Source: an uncultured Lutibacter sp. (GTDB taxonomy: Bacteria > Bacteroidota > Bacteroidia > Flavobacteriales > Flavobacteriaceae). Taken from it: a stretch of 64,000 nt of DNA. The translations under genes were made by a program, and so were the position numbers. Of the stretch, positions 1-9,582 are shown piece after piece. Under the pieces are notes generated by a model. That model was not told where the DNA came from. It saw nothing but the letters and a program-made list of their open reading frames with translations, and did no database searches. The first letter of the stretch is position 1. Each line of letters starts with the position of its first letter. The stretch lies in assembly GCF_947495725.1 (NCBI RefSeq), contig NZ_CANLZZ010000003.1, positions 62,001-126,000 on the forward strand. The letters are read 5' to 3'.

Positions 1-738
1 GCTCCTTTGAAAAAAATTAGTGGTCAGCGAATTGCTGGAGAAGGTTTTCATACTTGGTTAGAAAGAAAAACAGTATTGTTTACAATTTTAACTACAATTG
101 CTATTTTAATAGGTGGTTTGGTAGAAATTGTACCGTTAATGTTAGTAAAATCAAATATACCAACTATTGATAGTGTAAAACCGTATACTCCTTTAGAATT
201 AGAAGGTAGAGATATTTATATTAGAGAAGGTTGTAATAACTGTCACTCTCAAATGATTAGACCTTTCCGTTCGGAAGTAGAACGTTATGGAGAGTATTCA
301 AAAGCTGGTGAATTTGTATATGATTTTCCATTTTTATGGGGTTCTCGTAGAACAGGACCAGATGTACATAGAGTTGGAGGAAAGTATAATGACAACTGGC
401 ATTTTAATCATATGTTAGATCCTCGTTCTACTTCACCAGGATCAATTATGCCACGTTATGCATGGTTAATTAAAAATGATATGAATGCATCGAATTTAGA
501 GAATAAAATGGAAGGTTTAGTTTCATTAGGTGTTCCTTATTCAGTTGAAGATATAAGTGGTGCAAAACAGGCATTATTAGCGCAAGCTAAAGAAATTGAA
601 GGTAATTTAAGACAGGATCCAGAATTTGTTAAAAATTATGGTTCAAGCAATATTCAAAACAAAGAAATTGTAGCTCTAATTGCATATTTACAGAGATTAG
701 GTACGGATATAAAAGCAGGTAAAACGGCTTTAAAATAA
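1..738 (+). CDS. ccoO: cbb3-type cytochrome c oxidase, subunit II (CcoO) part; left-truncated, probably CcoN-CcoO fusion
   Basis: This is the membrane-anchored c-type cytochrome subunit of the high-affinity cbb3 terminal oxidase, which passes electrons to the CcoN catalytic subunit. The visible part has a membrane segment (FTILTTIAILIGGLVEIVPL) and one heme c motif, CNNCH, followed by the family-typical SQMIRPFRSE and a later MPRY methionine-ligand region. The reading frame is open to base 1 with no ATG; a TTG at position 7 lies in frame but has no sign of being a start. In Bacteroidota ccoN and ccoO are commonly fused, so I infer that this is the C-terminal half of a CcoNO protein, but the CcoN part is outside the window. 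CcoQ follows after 7 bases. Confidence 0.93.
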   Translation, partial: APLKKISGQRIAGEGFHTWLERKTVLFTILTTIAILIGGLVEIVPLMLVKSNIPTIDSVKPYTPLELEGRDIYIREGCNNCHSQMIRPFRSEVERYGEYSKAGEFVYDFPFLWGSRRTGPDVHRVGGKYNDNWHFNHMLDPRSTSPGSIMPRYAWLIKNDMNASNLENKMEGLVSLGVPYSVEDISGAKQALLAQAKEIEGNLRQDPEFVKNYGSSNIQNKEIVALIAYLQRLGTDIKAGKTALK

Positions 739-745
739 ATAGTGT

Positions 746-943
746 ATGTTAAAATTTATCAAACATAATTTAGAAGGTATTGATGGGGTTGAAATATATC
801 CTATAATTTCATTAGTCTTATTCTTTTTAGTTTTTTCAGCAATGATATTATTTGTTTTTAAACTTCCGAAAAAAAGAATAGATAGCTTAAGTAATTTGCC
901 TTTAGATAACGACATTAATAACAAAGAAATTGACCATGAATAA
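746..943 (+). CDS. ccoQ: cbb3-type oxidase small subunit CcoQ-like (65 aa)
   Basis: A small single-span membrane protein lying between the CcoO and CcoP genes, which is the position of CcoQ/FixQ. After a short N-terminal stretch it has a hydrophobic helix (IISLVLFFLVFSAMILFVF) and then a charged tail (KLPKKRID), as expected for CcoQ, which helps stabilise the CcoP association with the core oxidase. Its ATG lies 7 bases after the ccoO stop, and its last eight bases overlap the ATG of ccoP, so translation is probably coupled. The sequence is too short to assign on similarity alone; the call rests mainly on position and topology. Confidence 0.85.
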   Translation: MLKFIKHNLEGIDGVEIYPIISLVLFFLVFSAMILFVFKLPKKRIDSLSNLPLDNDINNKEIDHE

Positions 944-1583
944 AAATTCAGAAAACATATCGGGTTGGAAAAAGTTTATGAAATCTTTGACCAAAGCCCA
1001 CGAGTTAGGGACGGAGGAAGATATAATGTTAGACCATGATTATGATGGTATAAAAGAATTAGATAATGTATTGCCACCTTGGTGGTTATATGGGTTCTAT
1101 ATTACAATAGTAATTAGTGGTATTTACTATTATAATGTATTTACTAATCCAGAAAAGTACAATCAGGCAGAAGAGTTTGCAATTGAAGTTGCAGAAGGTA
1201 AAGCGGCAGTTGAAGCTTATAAAGAGGCAAACCCTCAATTATTTGATGATAGTAATATTGTAGCATTAACAGATGATGCTAGTATTGCCAAAGGTAAGGA
1301 GTTATTTGCTTCAAAAACATGTACGGCATGTCATTTAGTAGATTTAGGAGGAAGTATTGGTCCAAATCTTACTGATAATAAATGGGTTTTAGGTGGAGGA
1401 GTGAAAAATATTTATAACACTATATCTAAAGGAGGAAGACCTGGAAAGGGAATGATTGCCTGGGAAAGCACAATTAGTAGAGATGAAAGAATTTTACTTG
1501 CCAGCTATATTATTTCAATGCAAGGGTCAACACCGGCTACTCCAAAAGCTGCCGAAGGAGACATTGTTTGGCCAGAAGAATAA
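936..1583 (+). CDS. ccoP: cbb3-type cytochrome c oxidase subunit III (CcoP), mono-heme form
   Basis: The membrane-anchored cytochrome c subunit that feeds electrons into the cbb3 oxidase. The N-terminal part carries the CcoP hallmark DGIKELDNVLPPWWLYGF followed by a membrane helix; the periplasmic domain has a single CTACH heme motif near residue 129 and a MIAWES methionine-ligand region. Proteobacterial CcoP has two heme motifs, whereas only one is present here. I place the start at the ATG at 936 (215 aa); an in-frame TTG at 930 is two codons upstream and less likely. The ATG overlaps the end of ccoQ. It is the last gene of the structural operon: a hairpin follows at 1591-1615 and the next gene has its own promoter. 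Confidence 0.93.
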   Translation: MNKNSENISGWKKFMKSLTKAHELGTEEDIMLDHDYDGIKELDNVLPPWWLYGFYITIVISGIYYYNVFTNPEKYNQAEEFAIEVAEGKAAVEAYKEANPQLFDDSNIVALTDDASIAKGKELFASKTCTACHLVDLGGSIGPNLTDNKWVLGGGVKNIYNTISKGGRPGKGMIAWESTISRDERILLASYIISMQGSTPATPKAAEGDIVWPEE

Positions 1584-1590
1584 TATTATA

Positions 1591-1615
1591 AACATCATTT
1601 ATATATAATGATGTT
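1591..1615 (+). terminator. AT-rich hairpin after ccoP
   Basis: Perfect 9-bp arms AACATCATT and AATGATGTT surround a 7-base loop, 8 bases after the ccoP stop, with a T-rich stretch shortly downstream. The stem is AT-rich and weaker than the other terminators in the window, so the call is moderate. Confidence 0.5.
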
Positions 1616-1716
1616 CACTATTTTTAGCTAGTAGTAAATTTGGGGAGTAAAGAAGTTGGTTTTTAAAAGATTAAATCAATTTCTTTTTTCCCCATTTTTT
1701 TGTTACAATGGTTTCG

Positions 1717-1745
1717 TTGTACTCCACGAAATAGACATAAATTTG
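1717..1745 (+). promoter_or_regulatory. Bacteroidota-type promoter for ccoG
   Basis: TTG at 1717-1719 and TAAATTTG at 1738-1745 are separated by 18 bases. This fits the Bacteroidota sigma-A consensus (TTTG about 19 bases before TAnnTTTG). The ccoG ATG lies about 30 bases downstream, so the assembly genes can be transcribed separately from the oxidase structural genes. Confidence 0.6.
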
Positions 1746-1778
1746 CAACACAAATTTTTATAAGTATTCAGAATTAAT

Positions 1779-3194
1779 ATGGAAAAAGAAAGTCAAGAAA
1801 AATTTAGAGATTCTATTGCTACAATTGATCAAAGTGGTAAAAGAAATTTCATTTATCCCAAAAAACCTAAAGGAATGTTTTATAAGTATCGAACTATTGT
1901 TAGTTGGGTACTTTTAGTAATATTATTGGTTTCTCCATTTATTAAAATAAAAGGGAATCAGTTTTTATTATTTAATATTTTAGAAAGAAAGTTTCATATT
2001 TTTGGTTTTCCATTTTGGCCTCAAGATTTTCATTTATTAGTTATTTCACTGCTTGTAAGTGTAGTATTTGTAATTTTATTTACAGTTGTATTCGGTAGAA
2101 TATTTTGTGGGTGGATGTGCCCACAAACTATTTTTATGGAAATGGTATTTAGAAAAGTAGAATATCTAATTGAAGGAGATAGATCAAAACAAATTAAGCT
2201 TGAAAAACAAGCTTGGAATGCAGAGAAAATTAGAAAAAGAGTTTTAAAATGGTTTGTATTTTTTATTATTTCATTTATAATATCAAATGTTTTTTTAGCC
2301 TATATTATAGGCTCAGATAAAGTATTGGGTTATATTAATGATGGGCCTTTAGAGCATTTAAATACTTTATTTTATTTATTAGCATTTACAGGTGTTTTCT
2401 ATTTTGTTTTCGCTTGGTTTAGAGAACAAGTTTGTATTATTGTTTGTCCTTATGGAAGATTACAAGGAGTTTTACTCGATAATAAATCAATTAACGTTGC
2501 TTATGATTATGTTAGAGGGGAAGGTGAAAATGGTAGAAAAAAATTACGAAAAGATGAAAATAGAGATCAATTAGGACATGGGGATTGTATAGACTGTAAA
2601 CAATGCGTTCAGGTTTGTCCTACAGGAATTGACATTAGAAATGGAACCCAGTTAGAGTGTATAAATTGTACAGCTTGTATTGATGCTTGTGATGAGATTA
2701 TGGATAGATCTGGTTTTGATAAAGGTTTAATAAGGTATGCTTCTGAAGATAACATAGAAAAAAAGGAAAAATTCAAATTTAACGCACGTCTAATTGCATA
2801 TTCTGTAATTTTAACAGTTTTAATAGGAGTTTTAATAACAATGTTGTTTTTGCGTAATGATGTCGAGGCAACTATTTTAAGATTGCCTGGTCAAACCTTT
2901 CAAAGTACTGAAACTACAATTAAAAATGTGTTTACAGTAAAATTAATTAATAAAACAACTGAGGATATTGAGGATGTTAGTATAAAACTAATTTCTCATA
3001 AAGGAAAGGTTAATTTAGTAGGCGGTAACCTTAATATTTCAAAGCAAGCCTTGAGGGAAGGTACATTATTTATTGAAATAAATAAAAAAGACTTAAATTC
3101 GTCAAAAGAAAAATTAAAAATTGGTATTTATTCCAAAGGAAAGTTGATTGAAACTACTTCAACCAATTTTTCGGGACCTTTAATAATTAAGTAA
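1779..3194 (+). CDS. ccoG: cytochrome c oxidase accessory protein CcoG (FixG/RdxA family)
   Basis: A polyferredoxin-like membrane protein required for cbb3 oxidase maturation; in other bacteria CcoG is reported to reduce copper for delivery to the oxidase. Several membrane helices are visible (about residues 38-55, 80-110, 155-180, 195-215 and 340-360). A CGWMCPQ motif lies near residue 110 and a double [4Fe-4S] cluster region at about 270-308 (CIDCKQCVQVCP and CINCTACIDACD). The periplasmic C-terminal third is the Ig-like FixG_C domain. The length of 471 aa is normal for the family. The ccoH gene starts at the base after its stop codon. Confidence 0.95.
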   Translation: MEKESQEKFRDSIATIDQSGKRNFIYPKKPKGMFYKYRTIVSWVLLVILLVSPFIKIKGNQFLLFNILERKFHIFGFPFWPQDFHLLVISLLVSVVFVILFTVVFGRIFCGWMCPQTIFMEMVFRKVEYLIEGDRSKQIKLEKQAWNAEKIRKRVLKWFVFFIISFIISNVFLAYIIGSDKVLGYINDGPLEHLNTLFYLLAFTGVFYFVFAWFREQVCIIVCPYGRLQGVLLDNKSINVAYDYVRGEGENGRKKLRKDENRDQLGHGDCIDCKQCVQVCPTGIDIRNGTQLECINCTACIDACDEIMDRSGFDKGLIRYASEDNIEKKEKFKFNARLIAYSVILTVLIGVLITMLFLRNDVEATILRLPGQTFQSTETTIKNVFTVKLINKTTEDIEDVSIKLISHKGKVNLVGGNLNISKQALREGTLFIEINKKDLNSSKEKLKIGIYSKGKLIETTSTNFSGPLIIK

Positions 3195-3647
3195 ATGAAA
3201 TTAAAAATAAGTTGGCCTACAGGAATTATAATTGCAATTACGGCATTTATTGTATTTATATTATCGTTTGTTTATAAAGTAACCTTTTTACCAGAATATG
3301 ACCATCATTTGGTTTCGGAACAATATTATAAAGATGAGTTAAATTATCAAATTGAAATTGATAATGAAATAAAAGGATTGGATTTAAAAGAAAATGTTTC
3401 TATAAAAAAAGTAAATGAAGGATTATTAGTAAGTTTTCCAAAAGAATTTAAACCAAGTGATATCACCGGTAATATTGTTTTTAAAAGGTTATCTAATAGC
3501 AAAATTGATTTTGAACAAATTATTAATTTGAAAACTCACGAGCTATTAATTAAGGACGATGTTTTAGTTGACGGTCGTTGGGATGTTTATATTGAATGGG
3601 AAGTTAATAAAAACACTTATTTATATAAAGAGAAATTGATGTATTAA
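3195..3647 (+). CDS. ccoH: FixH/CcoH family oxidase assembly protein
   Basis: A 150-residue single-pass membrane protein of the FixH family. It opens with MKLKISWPTG, then one helix (IIIAITAFIVFILSFVYKV), then the conserved YDHHLVSEQYYKDELNYQ segment, and a periplasmic beta-rich domain ending WDVYIEWEV. CcoH/FixH proteins interact with the copper ATPase CcoI and are needed for stable cbb3 assembly. The start codon directly follows the ccoG stop, and the next gene begins 2 bases after this stop, so the three genes form one transcription unit. Confidence 0.9.
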   Translation: MKLKISWPTGIIIAITAFIVFILSFVYKVTFLPEYDHHLVSEQYYKDELNYQIEIDNEIKGLDLKENVSIKKVNEGLLVSFPKEFKPSDITGNIVFKRLSNSKIDFEQIINLKTHELLIKDDVLVDGRWDVYIEWEVNKNTYLYKEKLMY

Positions 3648-3648
3648 C

Positions 3649-4371
3649 ATGTTGTGGACAGCTTTAATTTTAGGATTAGCAGGTAGTTTTCACTGTATTG
3701 GAATGTGTGGTCCAATTGCGTTTGTATTACCTGTTGATAGGTCTTCAAAAACAAAAATTAGCTTTCAAATATTTTTATACCATTTCGGTCGCCTAATAAG
3801 CTATTCAATAATAGGAGTTTTATTTGGATTTATAGGGAAAGGATTATATTTGGCGGGTTTTCAGCAACGATTGTCCATTCTAATGGGAGTAATTATGATT
3901 GCAATTGTAATTGTTCCTGCATCATTATTTAATAAATTTAATATTACCAAACCACTTTATAATATTATTGGAAAAGTAAAGCAACAACTTGGTTTATACT
4001 TAAACAAAAAATCAAGTAAGTCAATTTTTTTAATTGGTTTTTTCAATGGATTTTTACCTTGTGGGTTGGTATATATGGCTTTATTAGGCTCAATATCAAC
4101 AGGTAATGTAGTAAATGGGTTACTTTATATGACCATTTTTGGGTTAGGCACAATTCCATTAATGACCTCAGCTGTTATTTTAGGAAATTTTGTAAATTTA
4201 TCATTAAGAAATAAAATTCAAAAAGCAATTCCTGTATTTGTAATTATTATTGGATTATTATTTATATTGCGTGGATTAGGATTAGGAATACCTTACATCT
4301 CTCCGTCAGATGCTAAATTACAAATTTCAAATAATCCTGCCGATTGTGTAACTATTGAAAAGGTAGAATAA
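3649..4371 (+). CDS. UreH-like/TauE-SafE family membrane protein of the cbb3 assembly cluster
   Basis: A 240-residue polytopic membrane protein with about six helices. It carries HCIGMCGP near the N-terminus and GFLPCGLVY in the middle, the paired cysteine motifs of the UreH-like transmembrane domain (often annotated as sulfite exporter TauE/SafE, related to the DsbD membrane domain). Proteins of this type are regularly encoded behind ccoG-ccoH and are thought to assist copper or thiol handling during cbb3 oxidase assembly; that role is inferred from context here. I see no CcoS-like gene in this cluster. The next gene begins 2 bases after its stop, so polyphosphate kinase may be co-transcribed. 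Confidence 0.85.
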   Translation: MLWTALILGLAGSFHCIGMCGPIAFVLPVDRSSKTKISFQIFLYHFGRLISYSIIGVLFGFIGKGLYLAGFQQRLSILMGVIMIAIVIVPASLFNKFNITKPLYNIIGKVKQQLGLYLNKKSSKSIFLIGFFNGFLPCGLVYMALLGSISTGNVVNGLLYMTIFGLGTIPLMTSAVILGNFVNLSLRNKIQKAIPVFVIIIGLLFILRGLGLGIPYISPSDAKLQISNNPADCVTIEKVE

Positions 4372-4373
4372 TT

Positions 4374-5231
4374 ATGAGTCAAACTCCAAGTTTAACTAAA
4401 GAAGATTTTGAAAAAGCATCTTCTAGTAAAGAATTGCGTGAGATTATCAAAAATAAAAATATTGATATTACCAAAGTCGAAAAAAAAATATTTTATGAAG
4501 AAGAACTTAAAAAACTTCAAATTGAGCTAGTTAAATTACAACAGTGGATTTCAAAAAACAAAAAAAGAGTTGGAATTATTTTTGAAGGAAGAGATGCGGC
4601 TGGTAAAGGAGGTAATATTAGACGTTTCTCTGAACATTTAAATCCAAGATCTACTAGATTAGTTGCGTTAACTAAACCAACAGAAATTGAACGCGGCCAA
4701 TGGTATTTTAGACGTTATATTAAAGAACTACCAAATGCAGGAGAAATAGTTTTTTTTGATAGAAGTTGGTATAATAGAGCCGTTGTAGAACCTGTAATGG
4801 GATTTTGTAACGAATCTCAATATCAAAATTTTATGGTTCAAGTACCCGAATTTGAACATATGCTTTATGAAGATAACCTTGTTTTAATTAAATTTTGGTT
4901 TTCAATTTCAAAAGATGAACAATTATCCAGGTTTAATGCCAGATTAGAAACTCCTCTAAAACGATGGAAATTTAGCCCAGTAGATAAAAAAGGTCAAGAA
5001 CTATGGGACAAATACACACATTATAAAGAGCAAATGTTTAGTAAAACTCATACAAGTTATAGTCCTTGGATTATTGTAAGAGCAAATGATAAAAAAGTAG
5101 CTCGCTTAGAATGTATTCGTTATGTTTTATCTCAGTTTGAATATGAAGGAAAAGATAAGGCACTAACAACATTACTTCCAGATCCAAATATTATTATGCG
5201 ATATTATCGCTCATCTAAACAAATAGATTAG
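4374..5231 (+). CDS. ppk2: polyphosphate kinase 2 family protein, class I (first of a tandem pair)
   Basis: A soluble 285-aa P-loop kinase that transfers phosphate between polyphosphate and nucleotides; class I enzymes mainly phosphorylate nucleoside diphosphates. The Walker A loop is GRDAAGKGG (about residues 72-80), followed by the class I signature EHLNPR. Walker B is FFDRSWYNRA (about 126), and a lid helix contains RLETPLKRWKFSP. The class III form would show DAAGKD and GVNPQG instead. It begins 2 bases after the UreH-like gene and is followed after 2 bases by a second PPK2, so all five genes from ccoG may form one operon. Its N-terminus is about 20 residues longer than that of the second copy. 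Confidence 0.93.
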   Translation: MSQTPSLTKEDFEKASSSKELREIIKNKNIDITKVEKKIFYEEELKKLQIELVKLQQWISKNKKRVGIIFEGRDAAGKGGNIRRFSEHLNPRSTRLVALTKPTEIERGQWYFRRYIKELPNAGEIVFFDRSWYNRAVVEPVMGFCNESQYQNFMVQVPEFEHMLYEDNLVLIKFWFSISKDEQLSRFNARLETPLKRWKFSPVDKKGQELWDKYTHYKEQMFSKTHTSYSPWIIVRANDKKVARLECIRYVLSQFEYEGKDKALTTLLPDPNIIMRYYRSSKQID

Positions 5232-5233
5232 TT

Positions 5234-6022
5234 ATGATAGAATTTACCTTAAACGAAGAAAATGTAGAAATTTTAAATACAAATAAAGGCTTAACTTCTT
5301 TACTTTCTCGTGAGCCATATAACTTAGAAAAAGCCGTAAGATATGTAAAATACGAAAAACGATTAAAAAAATTACAAGTTGAATTAATTAGAATGCAGTC
5401 ATGGGCAATTAAAGAAAATGAACGCATTATCATTATTTTTGAAGGAAGAGATGCCGCTGGTAAAGGTGGAGCTATAAGACGTGCAACAGAACGTATGAAT
5501 CCTCGACATTTAAGAAAAGTGGCATTACCAAGACCTTCTGAAGATGAAAAAACTCAATGGTATTTTCAACGATATGTTAGTCAGTTTCCAAAAGCTGGTG
5601 AGATAATTTTTTTCGATAGAAGTTGGTATAATAGGGCAGTGGTTGAACCCGTAAATGGATTTTGTACTCAAGAGGAATATGAAATATTTATGAGTCAGGT
5701 AAATGATTTTGAAAGAATGATTGTTGAATCTGGAATTAGATTAGTGAAAATTTACATGTCTATTTCTAAAAAAGAACAAGCAAAACGTTTTGAAGACATT
5801 AAAAATAATCCTTTAAAACAATGGAAAATGACTGCGGTAGATAGAAGAGCTCAAGAATTATGGGATGTTTATACTCATTATAAGGGTAAAATGTTTGAGA
5901 AAACTAAAGAAGGAAGCGTACCTTGGAAAATAATTAGAGCAAACAAAAAAACAATTGCTAGGGTAAATGCAATTACTCATATATTAAAAAGTATACCATA
6001 CGATAAAAATTTAGAAATATAA
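5234..6022 (+). CDS. ppk2: polyphosphate kinase 2 family protein, class I (second of a tandem pair)
   Basis: A 262-residue PPK2 with the same architecture as its neighbour: GRDAAGKGG at about 71-79, ERMNPR, FFDRSWYNRA at about 126, and the lid motif NPLKQWKMTAVDRRAQELW. The two copies are clearly paralogous but have diverged, mostly in the N-terminus and between Walker B and the lid. This suggests an old duplication with different nucleotide or direction preferences rather than a recent copy. Both keep the visible catalytic motifs. A strong bidirectional terminator ends the operon at 6031-6060. Confidence 0.93.
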   Translation: MIEFTLNEENVEILNTNKGLTSLLSREPYNLEKAVRYVKYEKRLKKLQVELIRMQSWAIKENERIIIIFEGRDAAGKGGAIRRATERMNPRHLRKVALPRPSEDEKTQWYFQRYVSQFPKAGEIIFFDRSWYNRAVVEPVNGFCTQEEYEIFMSQVNDFERMIVESGIRLVKIYMSISKKEQAKRFEDIKNNPLKQWKMTAVDRRAQELWDVYTHYKGKMFEKTKEGSVPWKIIRANKKTIARVNAITHILKSIPYDKNLEI

Positions 6023-6030
6023 TTTAGCAT

Positions 6031-6060
6031 AAAAAAAGCCTCCATTTGGAGGCTTTTTTT
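6031..6060. terminator. bidirectional terminator between ppk2 and secA
   Basis: AAAAAAAGCCTCC, a 4-base loop, and GGAGGCTTTTTTT form a perfect GC-capped stem with A and T runs on the two sides. It can stop transcription from both the rightward ppk2 operon and the leftward secA gene. Confidence 0.9.
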
Positions 6061-6075
6061 ATGTTAACAAAAAGT

Positions 6076-9000
6076 TTATTCTTCTACAATAACCCAATCA
6101 CCTTTGTTAATTAAAGGAATTGCTTGTTTAAATTTCATTGATTTATTTTCACCAGTCATAACATTTTTAACTGTTACTTTTTCGTTTCTACCAATTTTAC
6201 GCTCGGTACGTACAATTGTTTCCACAACTTGAGGTTGCTGTGTTTGATTTGTTTGCGTTCCTTCAGTTGGACTTTTATAATCTTCTTTACTTAACTGTAC
6301 TTTTTCACGTTTTTGTTCTCTAGCTTGCGAAACTTGATTGGTATCTTGTGATGGCAATTCACCTTTAAATAAGAATGAAAGTACATCTTTATTTACTTTA
6401 TCAAGCATTCCATTAAACAATTCAAAAGATTCGAATTTGTAAATTAACAAAGGATCTTTTTGCTCGTAAGTTGCATTTTGTACAGATTGTTTCAATTCAT
6501 CCATCTGACGTAAATGATCTTTCCAAGTATCATCAATAATAGCTAATGTAATATTTTTTTCAAAATCTGTAACCAAACCTTTACCTTCACTTTCGTAGGC
6601 TTCTTTTAAGTTAGTTACAACCTTAAGTTCTTTGGTTCCATCTGTAAATGGTACCACAATTCGCTCATATTTATCACCTTGATTTTCGTAAACATCTTTT
6701 ATTACTGGATAAGCTGCGCGGGCACTTCTTTCTAATTTTTCCTTATAATGTTTATAAACAACATCAAAAAGTTGATCTGTTAATTCTTGCTCATTTAAAG
6801 TTTTAAAATCTTCTTCTGAAAATGGAGATGATGTTGATGAAAAACGAATTAATTCAAACTCGAAATTTTGATAATCATTTGTTGGTTTATTTTCTCGTAT
6901 CAACAAACTACACGTATCATATACCATATTTACAATATCAACTTGTAAACGTTCTCCATAAAGTGCGTGACGTCTTCTTTTATATACTACCTCACGTTGA
7001 GAATTCATTACATCATCATATTCTAACAATCTTTTACGAACACCAAAGTTGTTTTCTTCTACTTTACGCTGAGCTCTTTCAATAGATTTTGTAATCATTG
7101 AATGTTGGATAACTTCACCATCTTTTAGGCCCATTCTATCCATCATTTTAGCAATACGCTCTGATCCAAATAAACGCATTAAATTATCTTCTAATGAGAC
7201 ATAGAACTGTGAAGACCCTGGATCACCTTGTCGACCCGCACGTCCACGTAACTGACGGTCAACTCGACGAGAATCGTGACGTTCAGTACCAATAATAGCT
7301 AAACCGCCTGCTGCTTTTACTTCATCTGATAATTTAATATCGGTACCACGACCTGCCATATTTGTTGCAATTGTAACAATACCTGGTTGTCCGGCTTGTG
7401 CAACAATATCGGCTTCTTTTTTATGTAATTTAGCATTCAATACATTATGATTGATTTTTCTAATAGAAAGCATTCTTCCTAATAATTCAGAAATTTCAAC
7501 TGATGTTGTACCAACTAATACCGGCTGTCCATTTTTAACTAATTTTTCAATTTCATTAATTACAGCATTGTATTTTTCACGCTTGGTTTTAAAAACCATA
7601 TCCTCTCTATCATCTCGAATTAGAGGAACATTGGTTGGAATTTCAACAACATCTAATTTGTAAATGTCCCAAAATTCTCCAGCCTCTGTTATTGCTGTAC
7701 CTGTCATACCCGAAAGTTTACGGTACATTCTAAAATAGTTTTGTAATGTTACCGTGGCATATGTTTGAGTTGCAGCCTCAATTTTAACATTTTCTTTAGC
7801 CTCAATTGCTTGGTGTAAACCGTCAGAGTAACGACGCCCATCCATTATACGTCCAGTTTGCTCATCAACAATTTTAATTTTGTCATCCATTATAACATAT
7901 TCTACATCTTTTTCGAAAAGAGTATATGCTTTTAACAGCTGATTCATTGTATGTATACGCTCACTTTTAATACTGAAATCTCTATATAAATCTTCTTTTT
8001 TAGCGAGTCTTTCTTCAGGAGTTAAATTGCTGTTATCAATTTGACCAATTTTTGTACTTAAATCAGGTAATACAAAAAAGTTTTCATCACCATCGTCACC
8101 AGATAAGAATGCAATCCCTTTGTCTGTTAATTCAATAGAGTTATTTTTTTCATCAATTACAAAATATAACTCCTCGTCAATTTTAGGCATTTCGCGATTG
8201 TTGTCCTGCATGTAAAAGTTTTCTGTTTTTTGAAGGAGTTGTTTTATTCCTTCTTGACTTAAAAACTTTATCAAAGCCTTACTTTTAGGTAATCCTCTAA
8301 ATACTCTTAATAATAAGAAACCACCTTCTTTGGTATCGCCTTCGCTAATTAATTTTTTAACTTCAGCTAAAACACCTGTTAAGTAATTTCTTTGAATTGA
8401 AACAATTTTGTCTACGCTTGGTTTTAATTCATTAAATTCATGACGATCGGCGTTGGCAGTTGCTCCAGAGATAATTAAAGGTGTACGAGCATCATCAACT
8501 AATACTGAATCCACCTCATCAACAATGGCATAATTATGTGGTCGTTGTACTAATTCACTTGGAGAGTGTGCCATGTTATCACGTAAGTAGTCAAAACCAA
8601 ATTCGTTATTAGTACCATATGTAATATCTGAGTTATAAGCTTTTCTACGAGCATCTGAATTTGGTTGGTGATGATCTATACAATCAACACTTAAGCCGTG
8701 AAATTCAAAAATAGGAGCCATCCAAGCAGCATCACGTTTTGCTAAGTAATCGTTTACTGTAACAACATGAACACCTTTTCCAGACAATGCGTTTAAATAA
8801 ACAGGAAGTGTAGATACCAATGTTTTTCCTTCACCAGTCATCATTTCGGCAATTTTACCTTGATGTAAAACTGAACCACCAATTAACTGAACATCATAGT
8901 GAATCATATCCCAAGTAACTAATTTCCCTTGAGCGTCCCAAGTATTTGACCAAAAGGCTTTATCGTCATCTAATGTAATATTTTCTCTTGTTGCTGAAAG

Positions 9001-9414
9001 TTCTCTGTCAAATGGAGTAGCAGTAACAGTAATACTTTCGTTTTCGGTAAAACGTTTTGCCGTTTCTTTAACTACTGCAAAAGCCTCGGGCATTATTTCT
9101 TCTAAAACTACTTCTAATGCTTTATATGAAGCATCTTCTAATTCGTCAATTTCTGTATAAATTTCTTCTTTTCTATCTACATTTGCATCGTGAGCTTCTT
9201 CCTTTAATTGATTAATTTTCAGGGTGAAATCACTGGTGCCTTCGGCTATTTTTTCTTTAAAATAAATAGTTTTAGCCCTAAGTTCGTCATTTGTTAAAGT
9301 TGCTATTTCTTTTTCAAAATTTGCAACCTTTTTTACAATAGGTTGCAATAATTTTAAATCGCTCTTTTTTTTGTCTCCAACAAATACTTTTAGAACTGAA
9401 TTTAATATGCTCAT
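6076..9414 (-). CDS. secA: preprotein translocase ATPase SecA
   Basis: The ATPase motor that drives unfolded proteins through SecYEG at the inner membrane. It shows the Walker A motif MTGEGKT (about residue 190), the DEVD Walker B (about 300) and, in the second ATPase domain, [10 protein letters not shown] and [14 protein letters not shown]. At 1112 aa it is about 200 residues longer than the E. coli protein because of insertions, which is usual for Bacteroidota. The extreme C-terminus ends [11 protein letters not shown] and has no cysteine-rich zinc-binding tail of the proteobacterial type. The ATG at 9414 gives a conventional N-terminus ([16 protein letters not shown]). The upstream 168 bases hold the terminator of the next gene and no promoter that I can identify. 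Confidence 0.98.
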   Translation of the reverse strand: MSILNSVLKVFVGDKKKSDLKLLQPIVKKVANFEKEIATLTNDELRAKTIYFKEKIAEGTSDFTLKINQLKEEAHDANVDRKEEIYTEIDELEDASYKALEVVLEEIMPEAFAVVKETAKRFTENESITVTATPFDRELSATRENITLDDDKAFWSNTWDAQGKLVTWDMIHYDVQLIGGSVLHQGKIAEMMTGEGKTLVSTLPVYLNALSGKGVHVVTVNDYLAKRDAAWMAPIFEFHGLSVDCIDHHQPNSDARRKAYNSDITYGTNNEFGFDYLRDNMAHSPSELVQRPHNYAIVDEVDSVLVDDARTPLIISGATANADRHEFNELKPSVDKIVSIQRNYLTGVLAEVKKLISEGDTKEGGFLLLRVFRGLPKSKALIKFLSQEGIKQLLQKTENFYMQDNNREMPKIDEELYFVIDEKNNSIELTDKGIAFLSGDDGDENFFVLPDLSTKIGQIDNSNLTPEERLAKKEDLYRDFSIKSERIHTMNQLLKAYTLFEKDVEYVIMDDKIKIVDEQTGRIMDGRRYSDGLHQAIEAKENVKIEAATQTYATVTLQNYFRMYRKLSGMTGTAITEAGEFWDIYKLDVVEIPTNVPLIRDDREDMVFKTKREKYNAVINEIEKLVKNGQPVLVGTTSVEISELLGRMLSIRKINHNVLNAKLHKKEADIVAQAGQPGIVTIATNMAGRGTDIKLSDEVKAAGGLAIIGTERHDSRRVDRQLRGRAGRQGDPGSSQFYVSLEDNLMRLFGSERIAKMMDRMGLKDGEVIQHSMITKSIERAQRKVEENNFGVRKRLLEYDDVMNSQREVVYKRRRHALYGERLQVDIVNMVYDTCSLLIRENKPTNDYQNFEFELIRFSSTSSPFSEEDFKTLNEQELTDQLFDVVYKHYKEKLERSARAAYPVIKDVYENQGDKYERIVVPFTDGTKELKVVTNLKEAYESEGKGLVTDFEKNITLAIIDDTWKDHLRQMDELKQSVQNATYEQKDPLLIYKFESFELFNGMLDKVNKDVLSFLFKGELPSQDTNQVSQAREQKREKVQLSKEDYKSPTEGTQTNQTQQPQVVETIVRTERKIGRNEKVTVKNVMTGENKSMKFKQAIPLINKGDWVIVEE

Positions 9415-9545
9415 ATCTAATGTGTTATTTTATGTTTTCACCTTTTGTGGTGTTGTTTTTTTTCAATTTTAATTTGTAAGCGAATTTAAAATATTTAAAT
9501 TTTAAAAAGCTTAAAAAAATGTTTAAATTATAGTTTAAAAGCAAA

Positions 9546-9571
9546 AAAAAAGCCTCGACAGAGACTTTTTT
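9546..9571 (-). terminator. terminator of the DUF2795 gene
   Basis: A stem of AAAAAAGCCTC and GAGACTTTTTT with loop GACA has one position that forms a G-U pair in minus-strand RNA, and a U-run follows on that strand. It lies 12 bases beyond the stop of the DUF2795 gene and upstream of secA. Confidence 0.8.
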
Positions 9572-9582
9572 GAATTTTAATA

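Noticed and set aside
730-924. A minus-strand ORF opposite ccoQ
   Set aside because: It is a frame shadow of the ccoQ gene, which has a conserved position and membrane topology.
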